Below are positions 34,185 to 44,077 of a DNA stretch of 64,000 bases, in pieces. The stretch is from positions 1-64,000 of the forward strand of contig NZ_JABCPZ010000007.1 of NCBI RefSeq assembly GCF_013283785.1, given 5' to 3'. A model generated the notes under the pieces. That model was not told the DNA's origin. It made no database searches and saw nothing but the letters and a program-made list of their open reading frames with translations. The translations under genes and the position numbers were made by a program. The stretch is from Nonomuraea antri. GTDB taxonomy: Bacteria; Actinomycetota; Actinomycetes; Streptosporangiales; Streptosporangiaceae. Positions within the stretch are counted from its first letter, which is position 1; each line of letters starts with the position of its first letter.

Positions 34185-34664
34185 GTGCTGGAGCTTCGGC
34201 CGGCCCCGGAGAGCCGCGCGGCCCTGGTGCGCCGGGGCTGGGCGGAGGACCGCCGCGTCGACGTCTCCGGCGTCCTCGCGGCCCTGAGATCGGCCGGATA
34301 CCGGATCGACCCGGTCATGGAAGAGGTCCTGAGCTGCCTGGCGGGCATCGAGGCCGGTCCCGTCAACGTCGAGGGCACCGGCTTCAAGAACGACGAACCG
34401 TTCGTCGTCGACCCGCTGGGCGTGGGACTGCGCCACCTGCGCGAGGCGAACGACCTGGCCGAGTGGTTCGGCGCGCCGTTCTGCCCGCTCGGCTGGTGGC
34501 TGTGCCGCTCGCACGTGTACTTCACCTCCGGCGGGCTGGTGGTGGCGTCCCTGCCCGGGGTGGTCTGGCACGTGGGTGACACGCTCTCGCGGGCCATCGA
34601 CTTCATGCTCCTGGCCGACGGCCCGCTGGTGCGGCTGTGGAGCATGGACGGCCTCGGCGGGTGA
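34185..34664 (+). CDS. SUKH-3 domain protein (possible orphan immunity protein)
   Basis: The 159-residue protein resembles the SUKH-3 family: AALVRRGWAEDRRVDV, the GLRHLREANDLAEWFGAPFCPLG region and a C-terminal VGDTLSRAIDFMLLADG. SUKH proteins are common immunity partners of polymorphic toxins. No toxin gene is next to it; neighbours are a sugar porter and a DNA glycosylase. It may be an orphan immunity gene or have a housekeeping role. The start is GTG at 34185. Confidence 0.75.
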   Translation: MLELRPAPESRAALVRRGWAEDRRVDVSGVLAALRSAGYRIDPVMEEVLSCLAGIEAGPVNVEGTGFKNDEPFVVDPLGVGLRHLREANDLAEWFGAPFCPLGWWLCRSHVYFTSGGLVVASLPGVVWHVGDTLSRAIDFMLLADGPLVRLWSMDGLGG

Positions 34665-34691
34665 GCCGGCCCGAGCGGGTAGCCTTCGTGC

Positions 34692-35192
34692 GTGCTCGAC
34701 GACGTGCTCGGTCCCTCGCTGGACGTGTTGTTCTGCGGCATCAACCCCGGTCTCATGTCCGAGGCCACCGGCCATCACTTCGCCCGGCCGGGTAACCGGT
34801 TCTGGCCGGCGTTGCATCGTTCGGGGTTCACGCCGCGGCTGCTCGTCCCGGCCGAGCAGCACCTGCTGCCCGCGTACGGGCTGGGCATCACGAACATCGT
34901 CGCCAGGCCCAGCGCCAAGGCGGCCGAGCTGACCAAGGAGGAGCTGGCCGAGGGCGGCCGGCTACTGGCCGGCAAGGTGGCCGAGTGGGAGCCGAAGGTG
35001 CTGGCGGTGCTCGGGATCTCGGCCTACCGGGCGGCCTTCGCCCGGCCCAAGGCACGCATCGGGCCGCAGCCGGATCTGGTGGGGGGTGCCAGGGTGTGGG
35101 TCCTGCCGAATCCGAGCGGGCTCAACGCCCACTGGACCGCCGACGGCATCGCGGGGGCGATGCGCGAACTGCGGGACTCCCTGGGGGAGTGA
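34692..35192 (+). CDS. mug: G/U mismatch-specific DNA glycosylase (Mug/TDG family)
   Basis: The 166-residue protein has the Mug signatures FCGINPGL near 14-21, ARPGNRFWPALHRSGF near 31-46, LGITNIVARPSAKAAEL near 63-79 and VLPNPSGLNAHW near the C-terminus. It removes uracil or damaged pyrimidines opposite guanine. Asn18 in GINPG is the catalytic water-positioning residue of Mug. GTG start at 34692, 27 bases after the SUKH-3 gene, so the two may share a transcript. Confidence 0.92.
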   Translation: MLDDVLGPSLDVLFCGINPGLMSEATGHHFARPGNRFWPALHRSGFTPRLLVPAEQHLLPAYGLGITNIVARPSAKAAELTKEELAEGGRLLAGKVAEWEPKVLAVLGISAYRAAFARPKARIGPQPDLVGGARVWVLPNPSGLNAHWTADGIAGAMRELRDSLGE

Positions 35193-35204
35193 CGTCGCCC
35201 GCGG

Positions 35205-35855
35205 TCAGTCCCTGCAGTGGAAGCGGCGGTGCGCCGCTTTGATCAGGAACGACACGACCACCACCACGATCAGCATCTTGACCAGCCCGAAGCCGCCCAC
35301 CATGAGCCCGACGGCGGCCAGGGCGACCAGGATCGGCACCATCGGGCTCGGGCCGTGGTGGCCGCGGCGCCCGCGGTGCATCTCCCTGCGGGCCTGATGC
35401 ATGGCGCGGACCTGCTCCCGGCTCGCCCGGTGCATCGCCTGCATCTGCCGCCGGTGCGCCCGCATGGCCTCGTGCCAGCCGTCGACGTCGTGCCGGCCGT
35501 GCCGATGATGCCCCTCGTGCGGATGAAGCCCGCCGTGCCAGCCGTGCCAACCGTGTCCGCCGTGCTCCTCGTGCGGGTCGGCCGGCGCGTAGGGCGACCC
35601 GGCTTCGCGGTAGGCGGCGCCGGGCAGGTCGGAGGTGACCGCGGCCAGGTCACGGGCCGTCTTGGCGGCCAGTGCCCGGTCGAGCCGTTCGTCCAGTTCC
35701 TCGTGGGTCAGGCGGCCCTGCGCGAAGTGCTCGCGCAGCGCGGCCATCGTCTGCTCGCGCTCGGCGTCGCCGATGCGGAGATCGTTGGGGTCCATGACGT
35801 GGTCCTCGCTCTCTCCGAACCGGCTTTCCGGTACGGCGCCGGTCATCGGGGTCAT
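35205..35855 (-). CDS. DUF1707 membrane protein with His-rich linker
   Basis: The 216-residue protein has an N-terminal DUF1707 domain (DPNDLRIGDAEREQTMAALR, then HEELDERLDRALAAKTARDL), a linker very rich in His and Gly (about 95-130, such as HGWHGWHGGLHPHEGHHRHG), a basic Met/His/Arg-rich helix and a C-terminal membrane segment pair. The His-rich part could bind zinc, nickel or copper. The ATG at 35855 overlaps the PadR stop as ATGA with GAGGA in front; a start at the internal ATG of MDPNDL is also possible. It is co-transcribed with the PadR regulator. Confidence 0.85.
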   Translation of the reverse strand: MTPMTGAVPESRFGESEDHVMDPNDLRIGDAEREQTMAALREHFAQGRLTHEELDERLDRALAAKTARDLAAVTSDLPGAAYREAGSPYAPADPHEEHGGHGWHGWHGGLHPHEGHHRHGRHDVDGWHEAMRAHRRQMQAMHRASREQVRAMHQARREMHRGRRGHHGPSPMVPILVALAAVGLMVGGFGLVKMLIVVVVVSFLIKAAHRRFHCRD

Positions 35856-36589
35856 TCCTCGCCCGGGTCGCCGTCGGCCAGAATCTGGTAGAGCTTGCGC
35901 CGGGTCTCAACCAGAGTCTTACGCGCTTCGCGGATTTGTGCGTCGTTCCCGGTCTGCAGAACCTGCATCATCGCGAACGCCGACTGCCTGGCGATGTGCC
36001 AGAGATCGGCGGCGTTGTCGTCGATGTCGGGACGCATCTCGTCCCAGGGGGCGCGCACCTCGTCGGCGTGCGACTCGATGTAGTCGCGGCCGGCCTGGGT
36101 GAGCGTGAAGGTCTTGCGGCCCTCGTTCTCCTCGGAGATGACCAGGCCCTCGTCGGTGAGCTGCTGCAACGCCGGGTAGACGGCGCCGGGGCTGGGCTTC
36201 CAGCCGCCTTCGCTGCGCTCGGCGATCTCCTGGATGATCTGGTAGCCGTTGCGCGGCTCCTCGGCCAGCAGCGCGAGGATCGCGGCGCGGACGTCGCCCC
36301 GCTTGGCCTTGCGGCCCCGGCCGCCGCCCCAGCCACGCGGACCGCCCCACGGACCGCCGCCGGGGCCGCCCCAGGGGCCGCCGCGGCCGAAGTCGAACGG
36401 GAAGGGACCGCCGGGCCGTCGCCCGCGGTGACGGTGCTCGTGCGGGCCCCGATGCTCGTGCGGACCACGCTGGTGGGGGGCGCCGAACTGCTCGAACGCG
36501 TCGGCCACGGCCTTGAACGCCTCGCGTGCGGCCCGCTTGTACTCGTGCGCGCCTGGCCAGTGGCCACCCGCCGCCTGTGCTGAAGACAT
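35852..36589 (-). CDS. PadR-family transcriptional regulator with Gly/His/Pro-rich extension
   Basis: The 245-residue protein has a typical PadR winged helix (RGDVRAAILALLAEEPRNGY, GWKPSPGAVYPALQQLTDEG, EGRKTFTLTQAGRDYIESH) and a C-terminal dimer helix. About 90 N-terminal residues precede it, including a stretch rich in His and Arg (QRGPHEHRGPHEHRHRGRR) and one rich in Gly, Pro and Trp. The ATG at 36589 follows GGAGGAAGAG. PadR proteins are usually autorepressors; an operator overlaps its promoter. It shares an operon with the His-rich DUF1707 protein, which hints at a metal or cell-envelope signal. Confidence 0.9.
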   Translation of the reverse strand: MSSAQAAGGHWPGAHEYKRAAREAFKAVADAFEQFGAPHQRGPHEHRGPHEHRHRGRRPGGPFPFDFGRGGPWGGPGGGPWGGPRGWGGGRGRKAKRGDVRAAILALLAEEPRNGYQIIQEIAERSEGGWKPSPGAVYPALQQLTDEGLVISEENEGRKTFTLTQAGRDYIESHADEVRAPWDEMRPDIDDNAADLWHIARQSAFAMMQVLQTGNDAQIREARKTLVETRRKLYQILADGDPGEE

Positions 36590-36600
36590 CTCTTCCTCCG

Positions 36601-36643
36601 GTATCACGATCTGTTCTTGATATGTCAACGATATATCGAGAAC
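36601..36643 (-). promoter_or_regulatory. padR promoter with overlapping inverted-repeat operator
   Basis: On the minus strand a perfect -35 TTGACA (36628-36623) is followed after 16 bases by TGATAC (36606-36601). The -35 lies inside an inverted repeat with 11-base arms (GTTCTTGATAT at 36613-36623 and ATATCGAGAAC at 36633-36643, one mismatch), which also contains the palindrome CGATATATCG. A bound repressor would block RNA polymerase, fitting PadR autoregulation. Confidence 0.7.
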
Positions 36644-36701
36644 ATGTCGTCGGCAAGGCGAAGAAGAGAGTGAGCCAGATCACGAAAAAGTTGCGGAATT
36701 T

Positions 36702-36730
36702 GGGAACATGCTTGGGACTAGTACCGTTGA
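36702..36730 (+). promoter_or_regulatory. Candidate ECF-sigma promoter GGGAAC-17-CGTTGA
   Basis: GGGAAC at 36702-36707 and CGTTGA at 36725-36730 are separated by 17 bases, close to the consensus of sigma-E-type ECF promoters in actinomycetes. The predicted transcript start falls near 36733-36737, at the left foot of the large hairpin that follows. No protein gene lies on this strand before 39257. Confidence 0.5.
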
Positions 36731-36735
36731 ACACA

Positions 36736-36802
36736 GCAGACGAGGTCGTTCCACGTCGGCAGGGCTGGGGGGTGCTGTCGCCGTGGAGACGGCCTCGTCT
36801 GC
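36736..36802 (+). ncRNA. Candidate structured small RNA (67-base extended hairpin)
   Basis: GCAGACGAGG (36736-36745) pairs perfectly with CCTCGTCTGC (36793-36802). Inside, CCACG (36751-36755) pairs with CGTGG (36782-36786) and CGGCAG (36757-36762) with CTGTCG (36775-36780, one G-U pair), around a 12-base G-rich loop. Internal loops TCGTT and AGACGG separate the stems. It begins where the ECF-type promoter should start transcription and is followed by GTTT. No known RNA family is recognised. A terminator or a DNA-level element remains possible. Confidence 0.45.
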
Positions 36803-36904
36803 GTTTACCAGCCCTTTCGGGCCGAAGACGGGCTGAGCGCGGCCCGCGCGGGCCCGATGGAGCGTTCCGCCGCCCGGGCCTGGAGCCTGGCCAGCCCTGA
36901 GCCT

Positions 36905-36922
36905 GCCGGCCTCGATGCCGGC
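36905..36922 (-). terminator. Small hairpin after the 110-residue gene
   Basis: GCCGGC at 36905-36910 and 36917-36922 form a six-base-pair stem with a six-base loop, 13 bases after the stop of the leftward gene. There is no U-tract. It may end the two-gene operon. Confidence 0.4.
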
Positions 36923-36934
36923 CGGCGGCGCTGG

Positions 36935-37267
36935 TCAGCCGAACAGTTCGCGGATCTGGCCGACCACCTCGACGATCACCGAGACCTCCGCCGCGCGCGC
37001 CGACAGCCGCTTGAGGGCGTCGAGCACGCGCGACCTGTCCGGCTCGGTCTCCGCCAGTTCCTGCCGCACGTCGGCCACGTCCCTGAGCGCCCGCTCGGGC
37101 TCGGCCACCTCGGACTGGTGTTCCCCGATCAGCTGCTCGAGCCGGTCGAGCAGCCGCGCCGCGGCCGGGTCGGCGAAGTTGTTGACGGTGGCGCGGGCGT
37201 GCGGGCCCATCGCGATGGGCCCGCTGACGTTTCCGCCGCTGATGTGCATGCCGTACTCGGTTCCCAT
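36935..37267 (-). CDS. Small VSGPIA-motif protein, function unknown
   Basis: I do not recognise this 110-residue protein. Its N-terminus carries VSGPIAMGPHARATVNN (about 14-30), nearly the same as the C-terminal tail of the protein encoded just upstream. The rest is a charged helical region (RLLDRLEQLIGEH, ALRDVADVRQELAETEPDRS, ALKRLSARAAEVS) that looks like a small coiled-coil bundle. Similar Gly-rich motifs occur in actinobacterial conflict-type and signalling proteins, but I cannot name a family. It lies 16 bases after the large membrane protein gene in one operon. Confidence 0.7.
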   Translation of the reverse strand: MGTEYGMHISGGNVSGPIAMGPHARATVNNFADPAAARLLDRLEQLIGEHQSEVAEPERALRDVADVRQELAETEPDRSRVLDALKRLSARAAEVSVIVEVVGQIRELFG

Positions 37268-37283
37268 GGGAGCCTCCCCTTCG

Positions 37284-39032
37284 TCAGCTGGCCGGGCGGG
37301 GCGGGTTGTTGACCGTCGCCGAGGCGTGGGAGCCGAAGGCGATCGGCCCGCTCACCGTACTTCCGAACACGTACATGCTCTGGTTGGTCACGTTGGCCGC
37401 CTGCATCCGGTACGCGCCGGTCTCCACCCCGCGCTCCTCCAAGAAGTCCAGGACGGACTCGGTGAGCCGCTGCTCGATCATCCGCACGTACTTGCGCACG
37501 TCGAGTCGCTGGATGTGGGTCTGCAGGTCGTCGTCGGCGCCGAACTCGCGGACGCTGAACCCGGCCCCGTACGGGTACACGACGTACTTGGCCGGGTTGG
37601 GCCTGGTCAGGCCCTGCCGGACGGCCTGCACCCCGGTGCGCGCGGCGCGTACCGGCGCGGCCAGCACGTCACGCAGCAGGCGCAGCTTCAGCGCCCTGAC
37701 CGCCTCCCAGGCGATGCGCCGGCTGTTCATCGCGGGCAGCAGGTCCACCACGTGGTAGATCGGGAGCACCGGCGGCAGCACGGTGACCACGAACTGCGTG
37801 TAGAGCATCCGCCCTTCGACGGCCAGGTGGATGAACGCCGAGGTGATCGCCTCCTGGTCGGCGGCGGGCGCGACGAGCCTGCCGTTCAGGTCGCGGATCT
37901 CCTGGCCGGTGTTGCTGATCGTCACGCGCTGGTAGTAGCGCACGCCGCCCTGCGGGTGGCGGGCGATCGCCGCGATCTCGTCGGGGTGCGCCTGGTAGCG
38001 GGGCAGCCCGGCCGGGTCGATCAGCGGGTGCGCCACGCCGGTGCCGTCGCCGTACCAGTCGGAGACGGTGAACAGGCCCTTGGTCACCACGTGGTCGCCG
38101 AGGTCGAGGCGGTGGATGCCCTCGTTCGGGCGCAGCACGTGGTCGCGCATCTCCTGCAGCCGGTTCCTGACGAACGCGTGCAGCACCATGGGGTCGATGT
38201 CGACGGGCGTGTCACGGCGGCTTGGCGGGCCCTCGGGTTCGCGGACCCGGTCCAGCTCGACCGCGATCGACCAGTTGAGCAGGATGTGCCCGGCGCCCAT
38301 GAACGCGTCCTCGTTGGCGTACATGGTGATGTTGCCGTGTTGCGCCCGGTGCACGTAGTCGAGCCTGGCGCGGGTCTTCGGGTCGGTGACGCCCGGTTCC
38401 GGCGCGGGCGCGCCCGGCCTGAGCACGCCGGCCAGCGTCAGGTAGACCGCGATGCGGTACACCAGCGCGACGGCGAGCGTGACCAGCGGGATGAACAACA
38501 TGCTCAGCATCGCGCCGACCGCCTCGGTGAAGTCGAACGCGGTGAGGTAACGCTCGTTCAGCCCGCCGATGAGGAGCAGGAGCGACTGCTGGAAGATCGC
38601 GGTCAGGAACAGCCCGAACGCCGACCAGACGGCCCAGATCCAGATCAGCGCCTTGACGATCAGCGGCCCGTTCCGCACCGGGCCGGTCGTCAGGAGCACG
38701 AACGGCACCAGCATGACCACCCACTGGATCGTCGTCAGCGGCGACACCACCAGCCCGAACAGGAGGATCACGGTGATCAGCACGTCGCGCACGATGAGCA
38801 TCGAACGGGAGCGGCGGCAATGATGGATCACCGGCATGAGGTCGAAGTCCCCGTAGGACGGGGAGACGGCGCGATATGGATCGGACAGGAGTTCGTCCAT
38901 CACGTGGTCGCGAAAGCCGCTGTCCAGATATGCGGCCGCGCACAGATAGCGGGTGTCGTTGCTCATTTGCCGCGGTTTCTCGCGGGCGAACGGCTCCCGT
39001 ACGGAACCGGTGTCGGTGCTGTTGACGGCCAT
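37284..39032 (-). CDS. Large membrane protein with C-terminal VSGPIA motif, function unknown
   Basis: The 582-residue protein is not recognised. It has a soluble N-terminus with SNDTRYLCAAAYLDSGFRDHV, then four to six membrane segments between about residues 75 and 200, and a cytoplasmic C-terminal half. The protein ends with VSGPIAFGSHASATVNN, shared with the N-terminus of the small downstream protein. The tail may be an interaction module linking the two products. The ATG at 39032 has GGGAGCAGG upstream. The membrane-plus-soluble-partner layout resembles actinobacterial defence or sensing units, but no effector domain is visible. Confidence 0.75.
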   Translation of the reverse strand: MAVNSTDTGSVREPFAREKPRQMSNDTRYLCAAAYLDSGFRDHVMDELLSDPYRAVSPSYGDFDLMPVIHHCRRSRSMLIVRDVLITVILLFGLVVSPLTTIQWVVMLVPFVLLTTGPVRNGPLIVKALIWIWAVWSAFGLFLTAIFQQSLLLLIGGLNERYLTAFDFTEAVGAMLSMLFIPLVTLAVALVYRIAVYLTLAGVLRPGAPAPEPGVTDPKTRARLDYVHRAQHGNITMYANEDAFMGAGHILLNWSIAVELDRVREPEGPPSRRDTPVDIDPMVLHAFVRNRLQEMRDHVLRPNEGIHRLDLGDHVVTKGLFTVSDWYGDGTGVAHPLIDPAGLPRYQAHPDEIAAIARHPQGGVRYYQRVTISNTGQEIRDLNGRLVAPAADQEAITSAFIHLAVEGRMLYTQFVVTVLPPVLPIYHVVDLLPAMNSRRIAWEAVRALKLRLLRDVLAAPVRAARTGVQAVRQGLTRPNPAKYVVYPYGAGFSVREFGADDDLQTHIQRLDVRKYVRMIEQRLTESVLDFLEERGVETGAYRMQAANVTNQSMYVFGSTVSGPIAFGSHASATVNNPPRPAS

Positions 39033-39256
39033 CGCCTGCTCCCGTCCTCGGGGATGTGCGAGCCGAGCCTACGGGGGCGAATCGGCTTATGGGAGCCCTA
39101 AACAAATAGGACGCATAAAGCCGCGAAAAGGGACAAATGATGACCGAAAAGATTATGATTTGTCGCGTTAAATAAAAATATGGTGGTCCGGGGTGCGGAG
39201 ACCGATTCTCCGGGGCCCGGCCGCGCGCGGGCGGGGTTTGCCGTACAGTCCCGATC
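39033..39256. promoter_or_regulatory. AT-rich divergent promoter region with inverted repeat
   Basis: This gap separates the divergent genes at 39032 and 39257. Its middle part (39100-39180) is clearly richer in A and T than the rest of the window. GACAAAT at 39132-39138 and ATTTGTC at 39158-39164 are perfect inverted arms 19 bases apart, flanked further out by CGCG on both sides. A regulator site is plausible. Confidence 0.4.
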
Positions 39257-39985
39257 ATGATGGGGCACACGCACGCGATGACGGGGGCCATCGCCTGGCT
39301 GGGACTGGCGCCGGCGCTGGCCGCGCTGCCGCTGTTGAACGAATCCTCCCGGTTCATCGAGACCGGCATCATGGCCGGCGCGCTCAGTCCGGCCGAGCTC
39401 ATCGCCGGCGCGATCATCTGCGCGGGCGCGGCGATGCTGCCCGACCTCGACCACCCGAGCGCGACCATCGCCCAGACCTTCGGGCCGGTCACCTGGGCGC
39501 TGAGCAAGGTCGTCGCGTGGCTGAGCGGCGGGCACCGGGGCGCGACCCACTCGCTGGTGTTCGCCGTCGCGGTGGGCATCGGCACGCACTGGCTGGCCAA
39601 CACCTATCCCATCGGCCGCGACATCATGGTGGTCCTGCTGATCGGCCTGGCGCTGCGCGCCATCGGCGTCGGCATCCCGGGTAACAAACTCGGCTCGGCC
39701 GCGGTCAACATCGGGCTGACCGCCGGGCTGTACGCCGTCTTCCTCTCGCTGGCCGTCGGGTACGCCTGGCTCGGCCTGGCCGTCGGCATCGGCTGCCTGA
39801 TCCACGTCGTCGGCGACTGCATGACCGAGCGCGGCTGCCCGGTGCTCTGGCCGCTCGGGGCCAAGTTCGTGCTGCCGTGGAAGATCGGGATCAAGACCGG
39901 CAAGAAGTTCGAGCAGAAGATCCTGGCCCCGGTGCTGTCGGTGGCGATCATCGGGCTGCTGTTCTGGCGGCTGGCACCCGTTTAA
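39257..39985 (+). CDS. YdjM/DUF457-type membrane-bound metal-dependent hydrolase
   Basis: The 242-residue protein starts with GHTHAMTGAIAWLG and has MLPDLDHPSATIA, GGHRGATHSLVF and DCMTERGCPVLWPL, the His and Asp motifs of the YdjM family of membrane-bound metal-dependent hydrolases. It has about five membrane segments. The substrate is unknown. Two ATG codons (39257, 39260) are possible starts. The stop is TAA within the AT-rich region that holds the aconitase operators. Confidence 0.85.
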   Translation: MMGHTHAMTGAIAWLGLAPALAALPLLNESSRFIETGIMAGALSPAELIAGAIICAGAAMLPDLDHPSATIAQTFGPVTWALSKVVAWLSGGHRGATHSLVFAVAVGIGTHWLANTYPIGRDIMVVLLIGLALRAIGVGIPGNKLGSAAVNIGLTAGLYAVFLSLAVGYAWLGLAVGIGCLIHVVGDCMTERGCPVLWPLGAKFVLPWKIGIKTGKKFEQKILAPVLSVAIIGLLFWRLAPV

Positions 39986-40024
39986 CTTGATGTCGAGATA
40001 CTCTGGAGATATCTTGACGTCGAG
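39986..40024 (+). promoter_or_regulatory. Two near-palindromic sites upstream of aconitase
   Basis: CTTGATGTCGAG (39986-39997) and CTTGACGTCGAG (40013-40024) are two copies of an imperfect palindrome close to TCTTGACGTCAAGA, with centres 27 bases apart. Similar elements are found before TCA-cycle and respiration genes in actinobacteria. The two sites probably bind one dimeric regulator each; I cannot name it. Confidence 0.6.
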
Positions 40025-40044
40025 ACATCCGCTGCAACGCGCGA

Positions 40045-40060
40045 GTTAGGGTGACCTAAC
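40045..40060 (+). promoter_or_regulatory. GTTAGG-GTGA-CCTAAC inverted repeat, iron-box-like
   Basis: A perfect 6-base inverted repeat with a 4-base spacer lies 68 bases before the aconitase start. TTAGG and CCTAA half sites are typical of DtxR/IdeR iron boxes, although the spacing is shorter than the 19-bp consensus. Iron control of an iron-sulfur enzyme would make sense. Confidence 0.4.
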
Positions 40061-40127
40061 GTTCTTCTCGCTCTCGGCGTGCGGCAGGATTTGGACTGAG
40101 CAACCGTCTATGAGGAGGCGAACCACC

Positions 40128-42863
<2,736 letters not shown>

Positions 42864-43022
42864 TCCCGCGTCCCCCGCCGCGGGGACCCGCGAACCTCCG
42901 CGCCGCCGCCCTGCCACGAGCCGGGCGGCGGCCGGGAGAACCGGCCACGCCCCGGCTCATGGCAGGGGCGGCCGGCCCGGCGCGACCTCACGCGCCACAC
43001 TCGGGGGATACCACCCGACTCA

Positions 43023-43063
43023 CGAGAGCCGCCCGGCGACCAACCGCCGCCGGGCGGCTCTCG
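43023..43063. terminator. 16-bp bidirectional terminator hairpin
   Basis: CGAGAGCCGCCCGGCG (43023-43038) pairs exactly with CGCCGGGCGGCTCTCG (43048-43063) around a nine-base loop. It sits between the convergent aconitase and metallopeptidase genes and probably serves both. The 160 bases between the aconitase stop and the hairpin show nothing else. Confidence 0.88.
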
Positions 43064-43069
43064 CCGTTC

Positions 43070-43954
43070 TCAGGCGACCTTGGCCGCGGGCGCCGACCAG
43101 GTGTCGCACGCCGCCGGGGACCTGCCCTGGTAACCCCGCTTCAGCCAGTGGACGCGGTTGGCGCCCTTGCCGTGGGAACGGTAGGCGGCGTACTCGTCGC
43201 CGCTGTCCTTGGTCTCGTCCAGCAGGGTCGTCCAGTCCTGGCCGGTACGGCTCATCGACCCCCACGCGGCGCCCAGGAACACCCCGGCCAGGCAGTCGGC
43301 CTGCAGTTCGTAGCGGCGGCCGAGCTCGCTCTGCAGCGCGCGGGACCGGGCGGCCCGCAGGCGGGACTCGAAGGCGCGCCTGATGCCGGTCAGGCTCTGC
43401 AGGTGGTGGCCGTACTCGTGGGCGGCGACCTTGAGCGGGTACAGGTCGGTGCGGTTCTCCACCCAGTCGCCGGTGAGCGGGAAGACCAGCGTGCGGCGGT
43501 CGGTGCAGTAGAAGGCCGCCGCCTGGGCCGGCCAGGGCAGGCCGCACACCTCGCGTACCGGCTCGTCGTAGAACTCCACGACCGGCGCGCGGAACGTTCG
43601 GCCGGACTTGGCCAGGTGCCGCGACCAGGAGGTGTTCAGGCACTTCAGCATCGTGCGGAGGTAGGACTCGGTGCGCGGCACGCCGCCGGTGATCATCGGC
43701 GGTTCCGGGCAGGTGGCGGCGGCGAGCTTGCCCGTCCTGGCGAACGGGTCGGCCCGCACGGTCGCGTTCGCGGTCGTGTTCGCAGGCGCGTTCGCGTTCG
43801 TGTTCGCAGACGTGTTCGCCGCCGCGTGCGCGGGCGCGGCCGGCAGGGCCGTCGCGACGCAGACGGCGGCAGCGGCGGCGGCTGTGGCGGCGACGGCCGG
43901 CAGGGCGAAACGGGCGCGGGGCGGCGAGGCCGGGCGGAAGCGGAGGAGTGGCAC
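43070..43954 (-). CDS. Secreted neutral zinc metallopeptidase (paralog 1)
   Basis: The 294-residue protein has an N-terminal secretion signal (LPAVAATAAAAAAVCVATAL, then APAHA) and a neutral zinc metallopeptidase domain (PF04228) with the HEYGHH zinc motif and ELQADCLAGVF. An Asn/Ala/Thr-rich spacer of about 22 residues follows the signal. The C-terminus WLKRGYQGRSPAACDTWSAP matches two further paralogs at 63117 and 63918. The GTG at 43954 is chosen because it starts just before the signal peptide and has a possible -10 (TAGGCT) eight bases away; starts up to 44011 are possible. Confidence 0.87.
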   Translation of the reverse strand: MPLLRFRPASPPRARFALPAVAATAAAAAAVCVATALPAAPAHAAANTSANTNANAPANTTANATVRADPFARTGKLAAATCPEPPMITGGVPRTESYLRTMLKCLNTSWSRHLAKSGRTFRAPVVEFYDEPVREVCGLPWPAQAAAFYCTDRRTLVFPLTGDWVENRTDLYPLKVAAHEYGHHLQSLTGIRRAFESRLRAARSRALQSELGRRYELQADCLAGVFLGAAWGSMSRTGQDWTTLLDETKDSGDEYAAYRSHGKGANRVHWLKRGYQGRSPAACDTWSAPAAKVA

Positions 43955-43980
43955 GATCAGTGAGCCTAGCGGCAGCCGTC

Positions 43981-44025
43981 CCACCGGTCCCGCCGGTCTC
44001 GCCGGTCCCACTGGTCTCGCCGGTC
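43981..44025. repeat. Five tandem 9-base units NNNCCGGTC
   Basis: CCACCGGTC, CCGCCGGTC, TCGCCGGTC, CCACTGGTC and TCGCCGGTC run head to tail, in the gap between the divergent metallopeptidase and exporter genes. Unit length and copy number equal those of the repeat at 10181-10225, but the sequence differs. Confidence 0.8.
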
Positions 44026-44077
44026 ACCGCGCCACCCGTGGCCGATCACGCGGCGTGCTGGTGGTTGACTCATCCGC

